Source: Mactra quadrangularis (lineage: Eukaryota > Mollusca > Bivalvia > Venerida > Mactridae). Taken from it: DNA of 64,000 nucleotides. A program made the translations under genes and the position numbers. The notes beneath the pieces are model-generated. The model saw nothing but the letters and a program-made list of their open reading frames with translations. It did not search any database and had not been told where the DNA came from. Position 1 is the stretch's first letter. Each line of letters opens with the position of its first letter. The stretch lies in contig CM046297.1 in the NCBI GenBank assembly GCA_025267735.1, forward strand, positions 24,578,011-24,642,010, read 5' to 3'. This document shows, piece by piece, positions 58,581 through 64,000 of the stretch.

Positions 58581-61500
58581 AAAATATAGACAAGTTTTCT
58601 GTATATCCTTATTTCATATAGAGGAAATAAAATATCAGTCTCAAAATGCTTATTATTCTTGTCTATGTCTAGAATTCTCCAGTAAAATTTCTACATAAGT
58701 AAGTCATGAAGCGATCAAAAAGCATCACTTATCATGCTTGCAGCTAAAATCTGACGTTTTATCATACCTTATTTTGTGCAGTAAAATATTATATTTTATA
58801 AATAAATAATTTTGTTCTGGTAAAACAGTTTTCTCTCAACATATATATATTTTTATGAGACTTTAGATTTATGTCTCATGGTATAAGATTTTTACGAAGC
58901 TGCAAAAGTGACATTGGTACTACTTTTTTTCGACATTTCATTTTTTCCAACCAATTAAGATTTTTCTTTTTATGAAATATTAAACTAATTCATATATTAA
59001 ATCATTGGGATCCAGGACCCTTGTGTTTGTTGTCAGTTGTGCTAAGTACTACTAAGCTAACCTGCAGGGGAAGGGGGGGGGCTCATATACAGAAATTTAT
59101 CGAAAAATGATAAAAACCCATAAATAGATTTATGGGTAAATCAAATTAGTTATTGATTTTTCAACTGTTTCCCATCGCTAGTATGAAAGGTGCAGTATTA
59201 AACTTACATTAGGAGTAGAGAAGTTTCGGAAACTTGAAAATGTACAAAAACGAGGCAGAGTAAAAACACCAGTTTTCATTACTGGAGGCCTATTTAGCCA
59301 GCATTATTGAGTAAAACTAAATTAAAATGTGCTTGTAATTACTTTTCTTCAGACATCCAAAATCATTTAACCATGTTTCCATGGAGACCGTTTGTTGATG
59401 ACATTTGAAATTTCGCTTTTTTGATCGGAACAACAAATTGATTGATTTTAAATTGGAGGGCTTGCTTTTAGAAGTGTTTGTTTTGGAAAAGATGCCATGC
59501 AGTAGTGTTACTGTGTCATTTAGACCATCTCTTTATTGTTATATATTTGTTTCATCATTTTGTTCAAGGATACTGTGGTCTATTCAATTGAATGTTTTTT
59601 ACTATTTTGTTTCTTATCTTTGTATTGTTTAGTAGGAGTGTAACGGTTAACCGATATACCGGTTAATATTGCAATACAAATTCTTAGGGTTTTTAACCAG
59701 TTTAATTTTCCTTGAACTGGTTTTTACAGTTATGTGTCGTACTGTTTGTTTTTATCATAATGTGAAAGTTAAATGTTGAATAAATGTTAAAATGAGAGAA
59801 AAAATGTTTTCGAAATTCGTTTAAAAAACAAGCATTTTTTTCTAACTTATAGATCATTTTACACTGGTAATTCAAACATTTGAATAAGAGAGCATTTGAA
59901 GTACTCATATGTGTGTTATGCTGATCTAATTAGAACGAGGTACATGTACAAGCATTAATTCATGCTTTGCATGTCTATGCAAAAACCGGTATGTATTGCA
60001 ATATATTGCGATACGGGTTTTGCATATTGCAATATATTTGCAAAACAAAAAATAGCCTTGCAAATTTTTGCGAGTTGAATTTATTTCAGCTCGCAAAATG
60101 AGAAAATCACTCTCATTTTTTCTCAAATTTTAATAGCAAGCATATTTACTATTCATATTTGCAATAAAAAAATAGCACTATATCTAGCTATGGATAGAAC
60201 AAGGGCGTTATTTTGGGATAGACAAAAAATATCCGTTTCAACACTGATTTGAGCCTCGTTAGTTATGACAGTAATATTATTGCATCAATTTCAACTTGCG
60301 AAAATTTGCGAATTAGAAGATAAGTTACTTGCATTTTTCAAAATCCTCTCGCGTTTTGCGAGTATACCAGCTTAAATTTGAGCCTTGGACAAAGACTTAA
60401 ACATTCCTTGTGGAATGCTGTAAAAATGTAAGTTTTTGATGCTTTATGCTAATGCGTATTGTGGACTATATAAATTAAAGTAGCAATTATCCCTATATTT
60501 GCGCTTGCGCGGCCTAATGTATACATCTGTAGTAATGAGGAATTGCCACAGTCCGGTACTAAACATGAGGAAACCCCATGTAATACTTGCCAGTTTTAAA
60601 CCAACTAAAATTGGAATATACTTTAAGTTCAATTACAACAGTACAATGTTGTTTTAACAATAGTTAGTACGCTATGAACTCGAAGCCTGGGGCTTGATAG
60701 AACCACAATAAGTCTTCAGAAACTTTGTTTATTATGTTTGGAAACCATGAATGTTGGGAAGAAATTTCTAATAAAATTGTTAGTACCAGAGTTACTGATG
60801 GCCAATTCTAAGAAAATTCACTAAATTCAATTGTTGTTTATGTTGTTTCATAGTTAAATCTGCTTGTTTCTAAGCACAGCAACTGTATAATTGTATTGAA
60901 ATTGTAAATAGAAATTGTAAGTTTTTGCTTCAGTATTGCTTCAGTATTGTGTTGATTTCTGTGTCAACATCAATGCTGGTTCTGATTTATTTTGTAGATA
61001 AAAAAACAACACTGTTCATGACTGTTGCTATTTAGATTACATTTGAAAAGGTATAAGGTAGTCCATTTTTAGTCACTTCTCACTATTCAGAGGAGTTCGC
61101 TAATTTATACAAATTTATCTAAATTAGTTAGGTTGTGAACCATTAGTTCCTACAACTTAGATTAATCACTTTTGAGTGCACTTCCTGGTTCCCCAGTACT
61201 AAGCTAGTAAGATAAAGTTTCTTAAGGAAGTTAGGTGGAAGTTTTTGGATGGGATTCAAACCAATGACAAGCCTGGCTATTCAATGATTACCAGTTCAAT
61301 GTTGTTACCACTTGACCATGCCCACTCTATGCGTAGTTGTTCCTGCATGCAGAAAATCTCATCTACCATACAGCAAACATTCAGTTAGAAGAAAATAAAC
61401 ATTGGTTATAAACAAAGGACAACTTGCTCCAGAAAATAGTTGGCTAAAACCCGAGCCAATCGCTATTACAGCTACTGTATAACTACAGATTTTAAGTCCC

Positions 61501-61674
61501 CACTAAAACCCAAGCCAACTGTTACTACAACTCTAACCACTATTGTTGGGTCGAAAGCTATTCCCCCGCAGTCATATTGCGGTGCAGGAAAAGCCGAGAG
61601 GTAGAATACCCAGCCCCTTTCCCCTGTCTATCTCAAAACTCCCCCTGGGATGAGAGGGACAGGTTACTAATGAA
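58581..61674. other. intron DNA, no feature recognised
   Basis: Scattered GATATA/ACCGGT blocks near 59640-59670 and 59985-60030 look like remnants of hAT-type MITEs but lack matching termini. No exon candidates. Confidence 0.4.
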
Positions 61675-62399
61675 TAGGGCTGCAACGATTCGATTCGATA
61701 CATCGAAACTCGATTGCAAGGGCGCCGATTCGATTTCGATTCGGGACCCGCGAGTTTCGATTCGATACTGACTTTTAACATTTTTACATAAGTTATAACG
61801 ATAAAAGCAAAGGCTCACCTAAAAGACAAAGTACATTGACAGTGAAACTGGGGTTAACTTTGTGACATTTCTCTAAAGTTTCCATTACGATTTAAGTAGC
61901 ATGGAAACTCTGTTCCAAATATTTATTTACAGTATATGCCCCAACGCTATGCAAATTGGGTCGGTGTGATTGAATTTTACCGGTCAAGTTTTGATGTTAG
62001 TTAATTCAAATTTCAATATATTTGCCTTCAAAGCGTGGGTTTATGTTAAATGTATATCAAGAACTGCATCTTTCTACAATTTATGCTCCATGCTGTTTAT
62101 ACTTTTTTAGTCGAAATTACAATTATAATACATTTTCGTGAACTTTACATTCGTACCGAAACCATTTCATACTTGAAAAAAGCAAATATTAATTTAGCAG
62201 ATTTTCGAGTTTCGTGTTATCAAATTTCAGTAACACTTTTAGTTAGTCCATATTATTTAGTTTTAAGCTCAAATTAATGTATAAATGCATATTTGAAGTA
62301 AATTATATTAATAAATGAATCGAATCGAAAAAAATCGAATCGAAAGAAAAAGTATTGAATCGTATCGAATCGACTTTCCTGTGAATCGTTGCAGCACTA
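61675..62399. mobile_element. hAT-type MITE, 725 bp, complete
   Basis: Termini TAGGGCTGCAACGATTC and GAATCGTTGCAGCACTA are inverted. The 8-bp target duplication CTAATGAA is exact at 61667-61674 and 62400-62407. Subterminal ATTCGAT/ATCGAAT clusters occur at both ends. No transposase frame. Confidence 0.92.
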
Positions 62400-62439
62400 C
62401 TAATGAATGGTGCATTAACAATGTTAACCTCCCAATTGA

Positions 62440-62753
62440 GCAGCCCGGCTAGCTCAGTTGGTAGCACGCAAGTCTACTGATTAAGGGATAGTGGGTTCGA
62501 TTCCTGGGCGGGGCATACTTGCATGGAGCTTGGTCATGAAACGGCCTTCTCCATCCTACCAATGATTTTTATTATGTAGTTCAGATGTCAACTGACCACT
62601 GACGAAAGTATGCTCTTAGTAGTTGGTTAACAGCTAAATCCAGAGATTTAGCCTTCCCAGGAGCAGTGTGTAGGTTGACTGACCACCGTTATATGACCTA
62701 TACAATGTTTTGCTACAACTTTAAACCCAACCAAAAAAAACCGCAAAAAAGAT
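62440..62753 (+). mobile_element. SINE type A, copy 6
   Basis: An 11-bp target duplication CTCCCAATTGA is at 62429-62439 and 62754-62764. The head is GCAGCCCGGCTAGCTCAGTT with B box GGGTTCGATTCCTGG. It lies 32 bp right of the hAT-type MITE. Confidence 0.93.
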
Positions 62754-62764
62754 CTCCCAATTGA

Positions 62765-63504
62765 CAATATGTCGCCATCATAGTAGAAGAGTGCAGTAAC
62801 CTTGAGCATAATTTATTGTTCACCAAAAAATGACAGACAGGATTTGAGATCAAGTGCCTATGCTCTAAATATTATCTATTGTGACTTATTCCAGTATCTC
62901 ATTTACCATCTACGTATTGTAGCATGCTATGTACATAAGTAGTCTGAGGTTCATTAAATATACATGATGGTTAAGGCAGTGATTACTTCAAAGGGAAACT
63001 TTTTACACCAGCTTGACTGTACTATCTCTTCCATGATAATATTGTATCCTTTGTTTATCGCTACCATTATCCTCCATCTACAATATCGGAATTTATTTAT
63101 CAAAGTTATTGACGGTGACCTTGTCGATTCTGTTTGACCTTGAGGATTTCGAAATGAGGCTCCGGTTGCCAATTTTCTGACTAGTGTATAATGACACGTA
63201 TGTATAAGTTTGACTGATTTCAAAGTCTGTTTTATGTTTAACTTTGTAGACCACACTGAAGTTAGACCTAAATCGGTAATGTTTGCACTACCAAACTAGG
63301 GTAAAATGTTTCTGTACTTTTGCTTGCGTGCATTATTGATGGCACTGAAGTTTTTTCTCCAGGACTGTTTTGAGTGAGTTTTTGTGCAATTAAATTTTTC
63401 ACAGGCAATTGCTTGATTTTTGGTTTTATATTAATTGGTTAAATTATCAGCTAGCTTGAGTTTATAATTAAAAAATTTCAACTGGCAGGACCGAATGTCC
63501 AATG
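62765..63504. other. intron DNA, no feature recognised
   Basis: No repeat or exon recognised. Confidence 0.45.
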
Positions 63505-64000
63505 TAGGGCTGTCATGATAGGTCAGAAGCGTATTGCGATATACTGCAATACACCTGCAATGTATCACGATACATACCCCGATATATTGTGGGTTTTTAG
63601 ATTCATTGTTTTTAACAGAAACATTGCAATTCTTACATGCAGCTACTGATAGAATATACATGATTGTAGCCTCTATAAGTGATTGTGATAAATTATGTGT
63701 TTTGCATATAAAAAAATGCTTAAGTTGAAGAAAATAATAACCCCTTTAGCTGCAGAACATCCTAGCAATCAAGCTCCTAGACGTCATGCTTGGTTCACAA
63801 ATTCATGTCCTGAGTATTTGATTCTATGACATGTTTTGCAACAGTTCCGTTCAATCAATCTAACGTGCCCCAATCGTTTAAATTCTTGTAACTTAAGCTT
63901 AGATTGAATGAACAATGGAAAAACTGACGTTTCGCTACTTTCGCAAAGAGAATACTTTTTCCAATGAAAAAAAGTGTCGCCAAATACCGGTACATTAAAT
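63505..64000. mobile_element. hAT-like MITE, family 1, copy 2, cut by the window end
   Basis: Starts TAGGGCTGTCATGATA. The interior matches 21681-22067 in order up to GCCAAATACCGGTACATTAA. The right terminus should lie about 75 bp beyond the window. Confidence 0.75.

Overview
This is a eukaryotic, AT-rich, intron-rich and repeat-dense window, most likely from a bivalve mollusc. The evidence is GT-AG split exons, tRNA-derived SINEs with long conserved bodies, and tandem-repeat-bearing non-autonomous elements of the kind abundant in clams, oysters and mussels. No bacterial-type gene structure, rRNA or CRISPR array is present. The species cannot be named from the sequence.

Three split genes are supported, all on the + strand. 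(1) 2267-5105 holds the last four coding exons of a protein I do not recognise, with a stop codon and a poly(A) signal. (2) 7957-9133 holds two exons of an L-aspartate dehydrogenase-like protein (ASPDH family), with a weak third piece at 10050-10073; the expected first exon, middle and C-terminus were not found. (3) 24725-54392 holds the first four coding exons of hyccin (FAM126 family), a subunit of the plasma-membrane phosphatidylinositol 4-kinase complex. All its introns are phase 0, the third is about 25 kb, and the gene runs off the right edge.

Most of the rest is mobile or repetitive DNA. The left edge is a 177-bp satellite. 4424-4529 is a 106-bp piggyBac-type MITE. 5526-5931 is a complete 406-bp miniature LTR retrotransposon (TRIM) whose LTR carries a tRNA-Thr-like Pol III module. 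Minisatellites lie at 9690-10049 (26 bp), 17586-18420 (about 37 bp) and 55376-55668 (about 20 bp). Three SINE types (A, B, C) recur, several with clear target-site duplications. 37826-41625 and 46764-47824 are Helitron/Helentron-like non-autonomous elements with subterminal inverted repeats, a 3' hairpin and a shared 3' tail. hAT, Mutator-like and several hairpin MITEs fill much of the hyccin introns and the right end.

The most interesting object is the TRIM at 5526-5931: LTR, tRNA-Lys primer-binding site, purine tract, LTR and 4-bp target duplication are all visible, and the Pol III promoter in the LTR makes it an animal analogue of the plant Cassandra elements. Next are the Helentron-like elements (one with a 644-bp higher-order repeat) and the 247-bp element with telomere-like repeats nested inside a SINE. 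The three genes show no obvious shared function.
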